Shown here piece after piece: positions 23,301 to 36,647 of a stretch of DNA of 64,000 nt. Position numbers and translations under genes: made by a program. Source of the stretch: Onthophagus taurus. Taxonomy: Eukaryota; Arthropoda; Insecta; Coleoptera; Scarabaeidae. Position 1 is the stretch's first letter. Every line of letters begins with the position of its first letter. The stretch covers positions 11,351,001 to 11,415,000 of the forward strand of contig NC_091972.1 in NCBI RefSeq assembly GCF_036711975.1, in the 5' to 3' direction. A model generated the notes under the pieces. The model ran no database searches. It was not told where the DNA came from and saw nothing but the letters and a program-made list of their open reading frames with translations.

Positions 23301-25659
23301 AATTACTACGCAATAAGTAGTTATTGAAGTAATGCAACCATATTTGTACTTTGAGAGAACTCTTTATGCTGATAAAGCTTTAAACCAAACAAGAAATACA
23401 GCAGAAGTAACAAAAAAGAAATCGCTCGTCAAAATGATAATGTTAAAATGGAGAGATTAATTATAAGCATAAAATCTGTGGTAACCTCTGCCGCACAGTG
23501 TTAAGCCACAAGGAGTCGTCGGTTATAAAAAGGTAAATAAAGTGTTTAAAATTAATAAGCAGACTTATACAAAACTCACAATGTCCGGCTGAAGACTACC
23601 TGGGGCCACAGAATTCATTTTCCCATATATAATTTATTGTATGTGTACATTTCTAGGAGTATTATTAATTCGAAAAACCCACAAAACAATCTAATAATGT
23701 AATAAAATTGCTGCTAACTTGATAAAAATATTCTATAACTAGAATTAACTTGACTTACAGTTTTTCAGGATAATTGATAGTCTCTATACTCAAATGAGTC
23801 GCTGTTTACAAAGTATTCTGTGTTATAGAAGAATAAATAAATAGATATAGAATAAATAAATAGATGTTTTCTATCTTACACCACTATTCCACACTATGAA
23901 AGAATTCAATGTCCACGAATACGAAATTAAGATCACCTCATTAATGATAAAATTCTATTGTCTATGTTTGAACCAGATATGCCATTAATATAATTAAGAA
24001 ATATTTCGAACAAGCCATTAGCTTGACAATTTATACTGAAACGTGGGTGGGTGCTAACGAAAAGAAAAAAAAGTGGATTGTAGGGTTGCGAAGAGACAAG
24101 ATTAGGAATGATGCCATAAGGAAAGAATAAAATATTGCAAACTTTCAACGATTTTATAGAGCTTAGTTGGTAGTGACAGCTACAAGAATGCATCTGGTTG
24201 GCTAGAAAGTAAGGGAGTGGAAAGAGAGGAAGATCGCGAGACACTTGGGACAAGGTAATAAACAAGATAATCGCTAATAGAGGAAAAAATGTACAGAAAG
24301 TTAATTTTAGCAATAAGGAAATGTGGACAACATTCGTGCACGGGGAAGATTGTCAGAAAACATTTAATTGAAAAAAAAGAGATAGAGATATTAAATTGTT
24401 GGAAATTCATGAGTGTTTTAAACATGCTTTATCTTCCAACAATAATTCAGGATCAAAAGAAACGACCACCAGATTCAGCAGGTTGTAAGTAACATTAAAG
24501 TAGATTCTCTCTCTTCACAACGAACTCTCCAATATTATTATGTTTATAGATACCTTTTGTGACACGGGGAAAAGCTTCTTTGGACAAATTCAATTATACA
24601 TACTGACTTATTGCTTGCCATTGCGTAATGTAGTTAATTATATGGGCGTAACATTGATATCTTCCAAAGTTCACATTCCTCCTATGTAAAGTATCATAAG
24701 TTTATAAAGTATTAGTTAAATAGGATAAAATCGATAAAATTTAAACTAATGTTAAGTTTTACAAGTCAAATCATGTTGCAACATTCTTATTAGTCTGCGC
24801 TACTTTCTAAGAAAAGTCTGAAAATGAACTTATACTGCAAATATTGCTTCTATGTCGTAGTGGTATCTTTCATTCTTTTTCAATGAAGTTGTGCACACAT
24901 GTTGTTACTACAATTACTACAATAAAATTGTAAAAAGGATCCACAAAAGCCAAAAGCACAATATAGTAAGTTATGCTATAATTCCTGTTATTATTTCTGG
25001 ATTATTATAGACCTTACATTCTTTTGATTCATTTATTATTAATTTTCAGGTGTTATGAATAGAATTAGAACAATTATTTGTTACAAATGGAGTAGGCATA
25101 TGTAACACAAACTAAATTTCATTACTGATTACACCATAACCATCAATCTAATCTTGGACGATGAACTCCACTTATATTTGGTTTTACAATCATTTTTATC
25201 CATGTCCTTCCGATAATATCGAACGATTTTTGAGTGATTATTACAAATTTATTTTATGAAAAAAGTATACTAATTAAAGGATTAAAATTACATATTGATT
25301 TTTATTAGCAATATATTTTGAAAATCGGCTCAATTAATTTTCCACAAATCACCTGTATAAAGCATCTATCACGCATTATTTAAAATTTATATATTAGCGA
25401 AAGAGAGAAGCTGATTAAAAAGTTTCTATCTAAAAAACACTTTATTATATTCTTATTCTTTTATTATTATTTTATTTGTCAACTTCCCTCTCGCAAATAC
25501 AAAAGAATAATAATCCACAATAACATTTCTACCCATTAGAATAACGCCCGATTTATTTTTTAATTAAAATTACAAAGTGATTCAAAATTTCTAGGTACCG
25601 TTCACTTATTTTTTGTTATTGATTAGCTGCGACGTTATCTTTTATATATTTTTTTTTAC
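20329..25659. other. Gene-poor spacer between MEAK7 and the ORP gene
   Basis: About 5.3 kb without a supported gene. It contains a short (TA)n run near 23001-23020 and possible LINE-derived text at 24180-24370 on the plus strand ('GRSRDTWDKVINKI'), which is too weak to assign. Open frames at 20350-20613 and 23933-24425 have no recognisable domain. The last few hundred bases should hold the 3' UTR of the ORP gene. Confidence 0.4.
23001..23020. repeat. (TA)n microsatellite
   Basis: A short run of alternating T and A in the spacer upstream of MEAK7. Confidence 0.8.
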
Positions 25660-28600
25660 TTACCACAATGGTTCAAACGAAATATTCCCGAAACCTTTAT
25701 TTTTCCTCACCTCCCAATATTTTCCGTTATACTCCCATATATCTTCTTTATCATCCTTTTTATGTGAGAACCAAAGTGGTTCGTAGTGACTTCTTAATTC
25801 TTCTCGTCTTTTACGTCGTTCGCGTTGCGCTGTTTCTAGCTGCATCTTCAAACTTTCCGCCTTCTTTAAATCCCCGTTTTCTAACGCTCTTTGATCAGGA
25901 CGTAATCTTGTATCGGTTGGGGGTAAAAGGTGTCCCTCTGGACCCAATTCGTTCAGTTCAAGAGCAAATCTCGTGAAACCGTAATAACGGTCATGGTTTG
26001 GAGGTAAAGTTCCCGCCCTCCAAATGCATTTTGCAGCTGGGGCTACACCACAATATAACGCCTCAGACCATTTACCGGATAATTTATAGATTTGATCGCC
26101 GTTTTCATCATAGACGGCTCCAAGAATTTCGTGTCTTTTAGCAGACCAATAACTAGCTTTTGAAAATGTTATTTTACATGAAATTCTTCCGTTAGTGATG
26201 TATAATTCTCCGTATTGATCTACCCATCTCTGGCTACTAAAAAGATTGTGTACGCATGTAGTTACTTTATTCCAGGAATACAAATCTCCAGTTTTTGGTA
26301 ACATAACGTAAACTTTTCCCATTGGTTGAAACTCCATACTTTTACCCCAAAACTTCGTTTTAATTCTGGCTTCTTGCCAAAAAGTAAAATTTCTACTTTC
26401 CGCGTGGCAAGCACTAATCGGTGGATGGTGAGACACTTGTTCAGCTATAAATCGAAATCCCTTATCTTCACGTGTACACTCATACGTTTCACCTAGTAAA
26501 GGATTAAACGGTTTATTTCCAGCGCGAGTTAAAGAACTTGCGTAAGCGGAAACGGCAAATGCGGCAACGTGAACCATACGTTCATATGGATCATCTATTT
26601 CTGCAGCTTTATCTAAGAGTTCTGAATACTCTAAATCTTCACAAAGCCTTTGAAGCATGTTCAATGGCTCGTTTAGGGCCACTGGCATACTTATTTGAGA
26701 TAAATCTTTTCCTATATTTTTACAAAGAAGATTCCATAAAGATAAACCTTCTGTGTCAGGTCGTGGAGCTGCCAATTCTGTTCTCCGCCCTGTTAAACCA
26801 TAACTTTTCCCTATAAATAAGTAGTATTAAGTAAAGTAAATTTTTGAATTAGTCTTGGAAAGATAAAGAAAGTTATCCAAAATATAACATAATATTGTAT
26901 CATAATTTTGAAAATAAAATTTATTCCTGCACCAATATATTATAAATATTGTGTTATATTTTGGTTCATCCCTTTCTTTATCTTTCCAATTAATGGAAAT
27001 TAAAATAATTCTTCTTCAAGTTAAGTGCAAGAATAAAGACACTTACTTTTTGGTTTTATTCGGATAGGGATAAAATGACCAAAAGGACAAGCTAGGATTG
27101 AAGGTGTACCCACCATTTCTAGTACTTCAATAAATGACTAAAGTGTTTGAAGAACGGGGACACTTAAATTGGAAATGATTATTTTCATTGTATTTTACCT
27201 TCAATTTCCGATAAATTATTAGCTTGGTTAAATTCGTGACCTAAATCGGACCCGGAACTAATACTTCCTTCGCCGCTCGTTAACGATCCTGCTTCGCTGC
27301 TACTGTCCGAACCGCGGGTTCGTATTTCGGCTTCCAAATCTTCAACTTGAATTTCATCACCAGTCTCGATGATGTGCTTATCGTAGGCCAAATCTTCCGC
27401 ATCGAAAAATTCACTACCGCTCATACAAGAAGAGCTGTAACTCAGGGAATTGTTGAAGGGACGCTGCAAGAATCGAAAATATATATTTTAACGTTTTTTT
27501 ACATAAACGACAAAATGGAAAAAGTTTTTTGAACTTACTTAAAAAGTAAACCGCGAAATTTTACGTAAAAATTGACAAAAATAACAATAAAATTAATAAC
27601 CTGGTAAGGAAAAATGCAATTGACTTCAAATTATAACAGAAAATTTGACAATTTTGACAAAACAACAATAGGATAGTTTCTTAAAATTTACTTTTTAATT
27701 AAACCAATGTTAAACAGTGCAAAAAATGAATACAATATGGTAACATTATTCTATAAAGTTATTAATAAGTAATTAAGTCATTAATATAATAACAAATAGA
27801 GCAATTCTGCCTTCACAAATATAAGACGTAAGGGCTCTGACATTAGCTAACTTAGGAACTAATTACAATTTTATTTTATGCAAAATAACAATGGAGTAAA
27901 CCTCAAACGTAAAATGAACATAGATAAATTATACCAAACCATGGTTCTGTGAAGAAGTAAGAAAACTCACCGGCATAAAAAGGAAAAGCTATCTCACTTA
28001 TAAAAGCTCAGCAAGAAAAACCAATACACTATACAGAATGTGACAAATGTCTGGAATATAGACAGTAACTTCGCCATTTGTGGTTTTAAAGAAAAATGTT
28101 TCACATACAAGTACCATTATTAATCGTGGCGCATTTTTTGTCGGTATTTGCTTGTTTGTATTGTTTTTTGTTTCGTTGCTATGGCAACCAATATTGTTAT
28201 TTTATATGGGATGCATATGTTTTTTTGCATACTTTGATAGAGGATAAGTCCCTCTATACGATGAACATATCAAATCATATGGTTGTATAAGAAAAAAAAA
28301 TCGAGAAAAATGTGTTTTCTGAAAATACTAAATCAGTAATTTATAATCAAAGTAGGCACCGAAATAACGCTGTTGACAGCTTTAAATGTCAAAAAATTAC
28401 CGTTTCAACGATTAAAAAACATATGCATACCATTTAAAATAACAATGTTGGTTGCCATAGCAACGAAACAAAAAGCAAATATCGCCAACTAAAAGCAAAT
28501 ACTTACTGAAGAAGCAACTAAAACACAAAAAAGAATGAAACAACAGACAAAATAACAATTAGTGAAGAAGAGCTAGAAGAAGCTGAATCATATCTTGAGC

Positions 28601-31600
28601 TTTTCACAAATGCCAAAACATTGGCACAGAAACATTACAATATCTATGCTCAAAAAAGGACAAATCAAGCATAACGAAATTATGTACAAGCAAGAACAAG
28701 GATTTAGAAAAACTAGGTCCGCAAAAGACTCTTTATTTATTATCTAATAGCTAAAAGATAAGTCAATACTATTCAATAAACTGCTTTATATCTGCTTCGT
28801 TGATATGACTAAGACTTTTGATAAAGTATGCCTAGAAAACATCAGATTACTAATTAAGAAAGGGACGCCATACAATATTGTAAAAGTAATTCAAGCCTTA
28901 AACAGTTTAAGTTCGTTACTGTTTAACCTGGTAATGGACAACATTTTACAGAAGGTATCGTCGTTGAATTGAGGCTATAAAATGAGCAATGATAAAGTCA
29001 GTATGATATACTACACAGGCGATACAAGCAATCACGGCAGAGAGGGCAAATGATCTACAAAGACAGCTCTTTAAATGCTATCAACTAAGTCATAAGTAAG
29101 TGAAGTCATGTAAATCGCCAAAGAACCAATTAGATGCAAACTTATGGTATAAGTCAAGCCCATTGAGCCCAAAAAGTCAGTCAGTTCAAATATTTTAGAC
29201 TGGAGATCTCCAGATAAATAAAGCTACATCTCTATCAAGATACTTAAAAGAGATCGTTTAGTCAAATCAATTCATGCAAATCGCCAGCATAAGAATTTAT
29301 AAAACTTGCATAAGACCCGTCATGATATCCGGAATAGAGACGCGAAGATATGAGCAAAACTGAGAGTATGCTAAAAGTTGTAGAAATGAAAATATTGCGG
29401 ACTCTCTTGGGTAAAACTAGAAGAGACTAGATGTGACAAGATGGGTGAGACAAATAAGAAAAGAATGGATACGCTAATCAAATCACTCTCTCTTTACAGC
29501 TTTACATGTATACTAGACAAAAGCTTCCCCTATAAACCTCATGGCGTTAAATCGCCTTGATTTAAAACGCTGGCCAGGCTGGTTACTAAAATAATGATCA
29601 ACTGCTTCAAAGTTGATGATTTTATTAGATAAATACTGAGATAAGGTGAAGACAGATGAAGCTGCTAGATACTAAGTAGTTAGAGGTATATTAAACTATG
29701 AAAGTAATTTTCTGTTGTGACGTCATATTGACATGTTTGCTTTGGAAATTCCTATTAATAATTTAATGGAGTCATAAAAATGTAATAATAATTCAGGAAA
29801 TGTCAAATGATAGTAATATGTTGTTGAAATTAAAAATAAGTATTCTAAAATATTAGTGATAAAAGCATATATTAGAAAACTTATTGAAAGTTGTTATAGA
29901 TTGTAATATTTTTTTGCATTCTTTTACAAAGATAATCATTAAAAAAATACCACTTAAGTAACTGATAGTATTTCTCAAAATAACTTAGAACATATTTGTC
30001 TTCAAGTATTCTTGAAAAAATGAGGGTTTATTGAAAAATGTTAATCTTATCACCTTCTTAGTTACAAGATAATCAAAAATTGTTGTAATAAACGTTACAT
30101 GAAAAATATATAAAACATTTTATATAGAACGAAATTTCAAATTACTACATGCATTTTTGAAAGAATTTGTTATTAATTAACCGTCTATATAGGAAATAAA
30201 AAATTTAAGAAGTTTTACTTTAATTTCAGTATTTACTTACACCTTCAGAAACGGGTTCCAACGCGGACAAATCATTCACATCAGAAACATCATGGACTTT
30301 AGTAAGACGATTTTTCAATTCCGTGTTTTGTTGAAGCGCTTGCTGTAAACTAGCTTTTAAACTGGCTACAACAGCTGGACTAACACCCATAGACATATTT
30401 TGCACACTCGATTCCAATTCGATGGCCGTTTTTAAACGGTCCCTTTCAGTTCCTAATGAAGCTGCAATATTTTTCAAAACGGAAACAACTAAAAAAGCAG
30501 AAAAGAACAAAATTAAGTTTCAATAAATGTTTTTTAAGTTTGTTCAGTTCGGTTCAAAATTCAAGAAACGTAACTTTCATTTCTACTTTATTCTTACCAT
30601 TTTTAGCTAAGACTACAAAGTCAGATCTACTTTGATTGTCAACTATACCACAAGAATATCTATCAACATTACAATTTTCCGTTGGTAAACAGAGAGTTGC
30701 AGTTGTAAAAGACATTGAAGAAGTATTATTCGAAACAGGATTCGAAATTGTTGGTGTTTGTGGTATAACAACGCCTAACGTAGAATTATTCTAAAACAAC
30801 ATAATATATATTACTTTAATTACTTGAAGAGTGTTCTTAAAAACCTTACAGAAAGAGGCGATATATCAGGATCAATCACCATAGATTTATTAAAAGACAT
30901 CGTCAAATCGACGCTACCTCCTTTATTAGATTTTTTCTTTTTTAGCCCAAACTTTTTGCTTTTTTTAATACTAGGGGATAATCCTTCTCCTAAAGACTAA
31001 CCATAAAACGATATTGTAAAAATTAATTCTTTTTCTATAAATAACTTACTTCCGTTTCACCTAAACCACATGTATTTACACCAAATTGACTATCTCTATT
31101 TTCACACAACCTCTTTAACTGAGCAATGTTAACTTCAACGATTCCTAAATCTCGTTGAATCTGATCAATGATGGGACCCGAATCATGTAACCAAGTCGCA
31201 AGCCGGGCGCTACCAATAGGCTTTAAACCTCTTGTTAAACTTCCATCTCGACTAACTATTTCTGGGGTTAAAGGTAAATCTTAAAAAAATCGAATATTTA
31301 TTAATATTATTAAAATAATCGTTAATTAAGTTTTTCACTAACTTCGATCGTCTGTGTTAGAATTAACATATCCTTTGCCATAAGTAAGAACATGCTGTCG
31401 ATACAACCTGTGGCTTGTTAGTTGTTGAACCCAAGATAAAAATATCTCCTCCGTTTTCGCTTTGAGGTGATAAATGAACTCTTCAGCGTCGATATCGATT
31501 CGACGTCGCTTTGTTTTACTGGAAATAACAGATAGGCCTATGTCTAAGGAACCATGGATTTTTCCACGATTTATTTCCGACGGACCTTTTCCATATACAA

Positions 31601-34600
31601 GAATACCTTCGTCTAAAATAAAATATCTCTGAAAAAAAAAAACAAAAAAAATTTTCATTTTCCCATAAAACTGTTTTTGCAATAATTACAAATTTGTCCA
31701 TGAAACAAAAAGGTTAAGCTAGATAAAAAGTTACATAAAAATCGTATACATATTTGACTCATTCCACGTGAATTAAAAAAACCAATACATCATTGTTCGG
31801 TCGGCGCATTGGACTTTGGATACATTTAATATATTTTATGTACTAGATTTTTTTAGATTGCCGAGAACTTAAAAAAATGAGTTTATTTATAACTTGTACC
31901 TTGCTCTCAAATTGATTGAAATTTTTAATAACTCGTAAATGTTTGAATTAATAAAAATTATTTAAAATTTATAGGCTATTAATATTTCTACCAAACAAAA
32001 ATTGTTTTTAATTTATATGAGTGTTTATATACAGCTGCTTTAAAGATAATATACCAAATAAAAATTCTATAATACTTTCTTAACAATAATTAAATTATGG
32101 TCTTTAAATTATTAAAGAGAAGCTAAGAACTGCAGCAATAAGTTTGTATTTGTTTAGAAAATCCTTCGAAGATAAGATAAACAGTTCTATTTTAATGACT
32201 TATCACGGCCGACTATCATTCCAATTATGACGAGCCCTCCAATTTAGTGGATGCTACCTAAGTTACAAACTAATACGTATTCAAACAGAGGCAGGCGGAA
32301 CTATTAAATTAAATGGGTTTGTTAATTGTTTCACTTACCACCAAGCACTGTTGATTTAAATCTTTAATTCCATTCGTATACAAAGCTTATAAATTCTTTT
32401 ATGAGAAATCTCTTTTCTAGAAGCATGTTCTCATCATTTAATTTATTATTTTGAGCCGTTAGTTCAAACGCTTCATGGACACCTTGAAATTATTTGATTT
32501 TGATATAAAATTGCACAAACACATCTTGTACTAGTTATCCATCAAACGCATGACATATCATCACATATCAGCAGATGTTGGTTTAGCTGCATGATAACTA
32601 AAGGCGGGTGGGGAAAGTACGTGTCCTGTCCTATTGATGTCTTAATTTTTAAAATTGCAACTAATTAGAACGCTTATATTTGCGATCTTAAGAGGATAGA
32701 ACAAAGATGAAAGCTTTTAAGATATGGTACTGATGTCCCTCGACAGACAGACGTACGAACATATCTATACTAAAAGAGCTCGAGATCAAAGACAGACAGT
32801 CCACTATTAACCGGTGACGAATTGTACATAATTCTATATTTTGGACATATAATCACAAGAAATGGAAATAACTTGGAAAAATAGTCCAAGAAAAAGTAGA
32901 AGGCAGAAGACTAACGGCAAGATTGTCAACTAGGTTGTTGGACCAGGTAAAAGAGATAACAGACACTCCGCTTCAAGAGGCATAAAATCACCAGTTCATA
33001 AACATGGAATCACGACTTGTCAGTTATGAAAATACGACCCAGAAGCAGTAATTTTGTTATGTCGTAATTATTAAGCTAGGGAATTTACTACTGGTTTATG
33101 TCCAATTAGTAAGAAGTAGAAACAAACGCAATTATGGGTGCTATGAAAAAGCAATTAATTTAGTTATTACAAAATTCGTGACGTTGTTTGCTCAACTAAA
33201 GAAAACATACCTACTTACTTCAGATACATTAGAGAAGAAATGTTACGAAATGAAATGGGAAGTTACCAATCAAATTTGGACCAACCACTAGTCACATCAG
33301 CAGCCACTCAAAGTTTATACAGTAATAACAGACGCAATCGCGTTAAACAGGAAAGAGCAAGGCAGCTGACACATACTGCGCAGAATTTGATGGAGACAGG
33401 CGAATGTGAATAAATGAAAATTTCTAATTTAGGATCTAATCCTAAATCAAATAATATGCTTAAATCCTCCTTGTTATAAACATTAAAATAAAAATATGTA
33501 ACCTCATAGTCCATATTTTTAGCATTTTGTTTTAATTTGTATTATCTTTGTTACTATCTATATTTATTTAAGGAATACAACTCGAAATTACGATAATTAG
33601 ATAAATAGCACAAATACCTACTAATTGTGCGAATGTAGTCGCTCCTATATGTTTACAGCGATACTAGCATGTTTCCATACAATGTATTACGGATTAATAA
33701 ACAGTTTAAGATAACATTTTTTCCTGAAGCTGTCATCTAATGTTGCAATGCTTGTTTTGATAAAAGAAACTTGATCATTTGCAGTCTCAGTTCGGGATTA
33801 TTTTACCGTAATCCTTTTCTAGACTCTTACATTGTTTAAATAAAACCAAATATAAGCTAATTTTATCATTATATAATATGGATAAGCAACAGGTAAAACA
33901 CTCTGCCAGAGTTTAAGTAATTTTTGAAACACAGTGATAAAGTATACAAAATAACTTTTTGAATGAAAGGTTCAACCCCAGAAATCGGCTGACACTAACA
34001 AATGCAGAGGAGAAAAGTTTGGAGAATAAATTCACTAAAATAAATTAAAATATTTTTACGAGATAAGTAATTAAAGGGTATCAAACAGAAAAAAAGACCT
34101 CGTCAGGCCTTCCTGACGACTTCTTCGTCGTGCTGTTCCAATTTTGTCTTCGACGTAAACTGTTTCGCATTCGTTAAACTATTTCACTTTCTCAAAAGCA
34201 AAGCCTTTTCCAGATTTGTGCAAAATTCGCACTTTCGAATGATTTGGCAATTAAAAGACTGTGCTTCAGAAAACATCGTTCCACAAACAAAACAAATTAT
34301 TTTGTTTCGCTTGTTTTGATTTCAATTGGTCTTTTCAGCTAAGGAAGTTCCTCAGGAAGGCAAGATCGCCTCTGACAACCTTAGGACAAACGTGGTTGTT
34401 AAAAGATAAAAGCTTATTTTGAGTAAAGGTATATTTTATGAAAAAAATCCTAGATTTGAACAAAAAATATGTTACTGATAAAAAAAACAAAATTTAATGT
34501 GAAAACCGAACTGAAAACCACAAAAACCGGAATTCTTTCCAGTTGGTAAATTAGATCATAAAGATTATTAAAAGAATTGTAGGAATTTCTTGTATTATGT

Positions 34601-35599
34601 CATCCCACAAAATTATGATAAAACTTAAAGTTTGTAATCAAGTTTCTGAATGAGAATATTTTATAAATTAACCTTCCAAGTGCACTGTTTTTTTTAAAGA
34701 GAATTATATTCGAAATCCATTTTACCAGTATTTGTTAATAATTAGGAGAAATAATATATAAAGCTTTTTTGTACTTTCAAAACTGGTTTTTAATTTAATA
34801 ATAAATATAAGTCTTACTAGTTTCGGCTAATAGCCATCTTCAGAGACTAGTTTTTAGGATGCAATAGTAGATTAAAATATCAAATATCAAGTTTACATTA
34901 TTAAAATTCTTTAAAGTTATAAGATAAAATATAAATGATTAAAGTATAATTTACAACCACATAATCATTTTGAAAACCTAGAACGTTCTAAACACTAGTC
35001 TCTGAAGATGGCTAATAGTCGAAACTAGTGAGACTCATATTTATTATTTAATTAAAGACCAGTTTTGAAAGTACAAAAAAGCTTTACACATACTTTCTCC
35101 TAGTTTTTTTAAAGACTGAACAAAATTATAAGTCATGGGGTCAATATGAAATATATTTATATGGAAAATTCATTTGGTAACTTATTTGTTAATATTATAC
35201 AACATAAAATATAAAGTTCAGGATAAAATATTCTGTTGAAATATAATAAATTTCAAAAATACATCAATATAGAAATAAACATAAAAACTGTTAAATTACC
35301 TTATGCCATCCTTTTAAAGGCCATTTACGTTTCTTATGTAAATACCCATAAAATTTCACTGGTTTCTTCTCACATTTTTGTCCTTCTTTTAATCCCTCCA
35401 TAATTTCCCATTCAGAACTTCGACGATGTCCCTTTTTTCTAGCAGGTGGTTTAGGAGCCTGCTGAATCTGTTGTTCCACATTAGTACTTTCAGCACTTAA
35501 ACTATTAGTATCAGCACTAGCATCTGAATCGCTAGTGTTTGCAACATTTCCCTTGAGTTTATTAATCTTTGATGCCATAGGACTTTTTCTTTTCTCCAT
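25660..35599 (-). CDS. Oxysterol-binding protein-related protein, ORP3/6/7 type, eight exons
   Basis: Exons (minus, in order): 35599-35300, 31628-31343, 31279-31050, 30996-30850, 30790-30598, 30488-30241, 27463-27199, 26810-25660. The frame is continuous, giving 939 residues, close to human ORP6. The first two exons make a PH domain ('YGYLHKKRKWPLKGWHK', then 'RYFILDEGILVYGKG') at about residues 85-195. A coiled-coil-like middle follows. A FFAT motif for VAP binding at the endoplasmic reticulum appears near residue 489 as 'EFFDAED'. The lipid-binding ORD fills exon 8, with 'LSLWNLLCKNIGKDLSQISM', 'NKPFNPLLGETYE' and the family fingerprint 'EQVSHHPPIS'. The protein should carry lipid between ER and plasma membrane contact sites. 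TGG-TAA at the end matches the aromatic C-terminus of the family. Further 5' non-coding exons are possible and were not found. Introns 1 and 6 hold LINE and MITE debris. Confidence 0.92.
26856..26995. repeat. Short foldback element in ORP intron 7
   Basis: TTGGAAAGATAAAGAAAG (from 26857) and the following AAAATATAACATAATATT are mirrored at 26950-26995 as AATATTGTGTTATATTTT and CTTTCTTTATCTTTCCAA. The arms are about 45 bp with a loop of about 50 bp, and there is no coding potential. Confidence 0.65.
28126..28490. mobile_element. MITE-like inverted repeat in ORP intron 6
   Basis: The left arm has GTTTCGTTGCTATGGCAACC, then ATTGTTATTTTA and ATGCATATGTTTTT (about 28165-28225). The right arm is its inverse (AAAACATATGCATACCAT, AACAATGTTGGTTGCCATAG and CAACGAAACAAAAAGCAAAT, 28418-28485). 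Arms are about 75-100 bp and the loop about 190 bp. The core GTTGCTATGGCAAC is itself palindromic. Confidence 0.65.
28560..29560 (+). mobile_element. Decayed LINE (RTE/endonuclease-RT type), 5' and internally truncated
   Basis: Broken plus-strand frames give reverse-transcriptase text in the right order. 'ICFVDMTKTFDKV' (about 28793-28832) fits the (F/L)xDxxKAFDxV block, followed by 'LLFNLVMDNILQKV' at about 28918-28960, which fits the LLFNLVxDxxL block. The catalytic YADD region reads YTGDT (about 29012). The C-terminal part has 'SKEPIRCKL'-like text at about 29115, then 'KTCIRPVMISGIETR' (about 29300-29345) and 'MLKVVEMKILRTLLGKTRRD' (about 29368-29430). The last block is typical of the insect endonuclease/RT multicopy family. 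Many stops are present. It lies in intron 6 of the ORP gene, antisense to it. Confidence 0.75.
32811..33000 (+). mobile_element. LINE 3'-end fragment
   Basis: Broken text resembling 'YFGHITRNGNNLEK' followed by 'DQVKEITDTPLQEA', which matches the extreme C-terminal 'FGHIxRxxxxLxK...DxVxxxTxxxLxxA' block of RTE/Jockey-like LINEs. It is in ORP intron 1 and is a different fragment from the one at 28.6 kb. Confidence 0.55.
34742..35103. mobile_element. MITE with ~110-bp inverted repeats in ORP intron 1
   Basis: TAGGAGAAA, AAAGCTTTTTTGTACTTTCA, AAACTGGTTTTTAATTTAAT and the TCTCTGAAGATGGCTATTAG-type block of the left arm (34743-34860) are mirrored at 34995-35102. The loop is about 135 bp. There is no coding capacity. 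Confidence 0.8.
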
Positions 35600-36647
35600 A
35601 ATAATAACAATAATAATGATAACTTTATGTAGTTTTGTCGATTTAAAAACAGGTCAACAATATTGTCATCGTGAACTCATTGTACTATGATTCTAAATAA
35701 AAAAATTTATAAAAACACATGAATTTAAAGACCTTGAAATAGTGTAAAATTTAAGATTAATAGGAATCTAATAGTAGTACAGGTGTCTATTTATAACTAC
35801 ATGTCATTTCAATGAGATTACCTATAATTATACCTACACATGTACGCAAAATTATTGATGTTTTTATTACTAAGGGATATTAAATGGTTCTATCGAAAAG
35901 GAATACTTAATGATTTTTTCATTTTCGAATAATTTTAAGTTACTCACATGAGACGATTGTGGTAGTTGGCGATTATAAAGAACTTTTGATTTTTTTAGAT
36001 ATCCGGTATTAACTTTTCACGTGCCGCCACATAATGCATTCAAATCCGAGCAACGATTACGAATTTTACTGCACCGAATACAAACGTAACTTACGTCACT
36101 CTGACGGTATGTCAGATGTGTTTATTTCTGTCAAAAACTACACGTCGTACGCCGTGAACTTAGCTAAATACCGAAATTGCGGATTGAAGAACTTGGAGAG
36201 AAAAGGAAACATGTATACTTTTTTTGGCATCTGCACGACTGAATGGTCGAGAACGGTATTCGTGCGCATTGCAGAATTCGGAATTAATTATCTAATCGAG
36301 TGCCAAAATATAAATCTTGCCAAGTTCTCGAGAATAAAATTTACCTGTATACAGATTTTCTAATTTCAACCGATGACTAATCAACTCAAAATATTTATAC
36401 ATGCCAAATAACGTATGAGTTGTAATTTCGTAAAGAAATGTGTTTTTTGTCCTATTAGTCACTATACAAAAAAAGCTTATCATTTTCATATTCAATTAAA
36501 ATTGAACTTAATTAACTTCATGTTAATGAAACACTTCCCAAACTTTCTTTTAGATGGCGCCCATATAAAATCAAAAACGTTACCTGTAAACGCAAGGTAA
36601 AATAAACTATGTTATAATTAAACTTTATTTCTCAACCTAAACACGAA
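35600..36647. other. Spacer between the ORP 5' end and the MRPL45 3' end
   Basis: This holds the presumed ORP promoter/5' UTR and the MRPL45 3' UTR (TTTATT at 36624 reads AATAAA on the minus strand). A 109-codon plus-strand frame at 36034-36363 has no recognisable domain and is not called as a gene. Confidence 0.4.

Noticed and set aside
23933-24425. Overlapping minus-strand frames of 126 and 81 codons
   Set aside because: Low-complexity Phe/Leu/Ser composition expected from AT/CT-rich DNA; the plus strand here looks faintly LINE-like instead.
36034-36363. 109-codon plus-strand frame between ORP and MRPL45
   Set aside because: No recognised motif, no supporting splice sites; overlaps the expected 5' region of the ORP gene in antisense.
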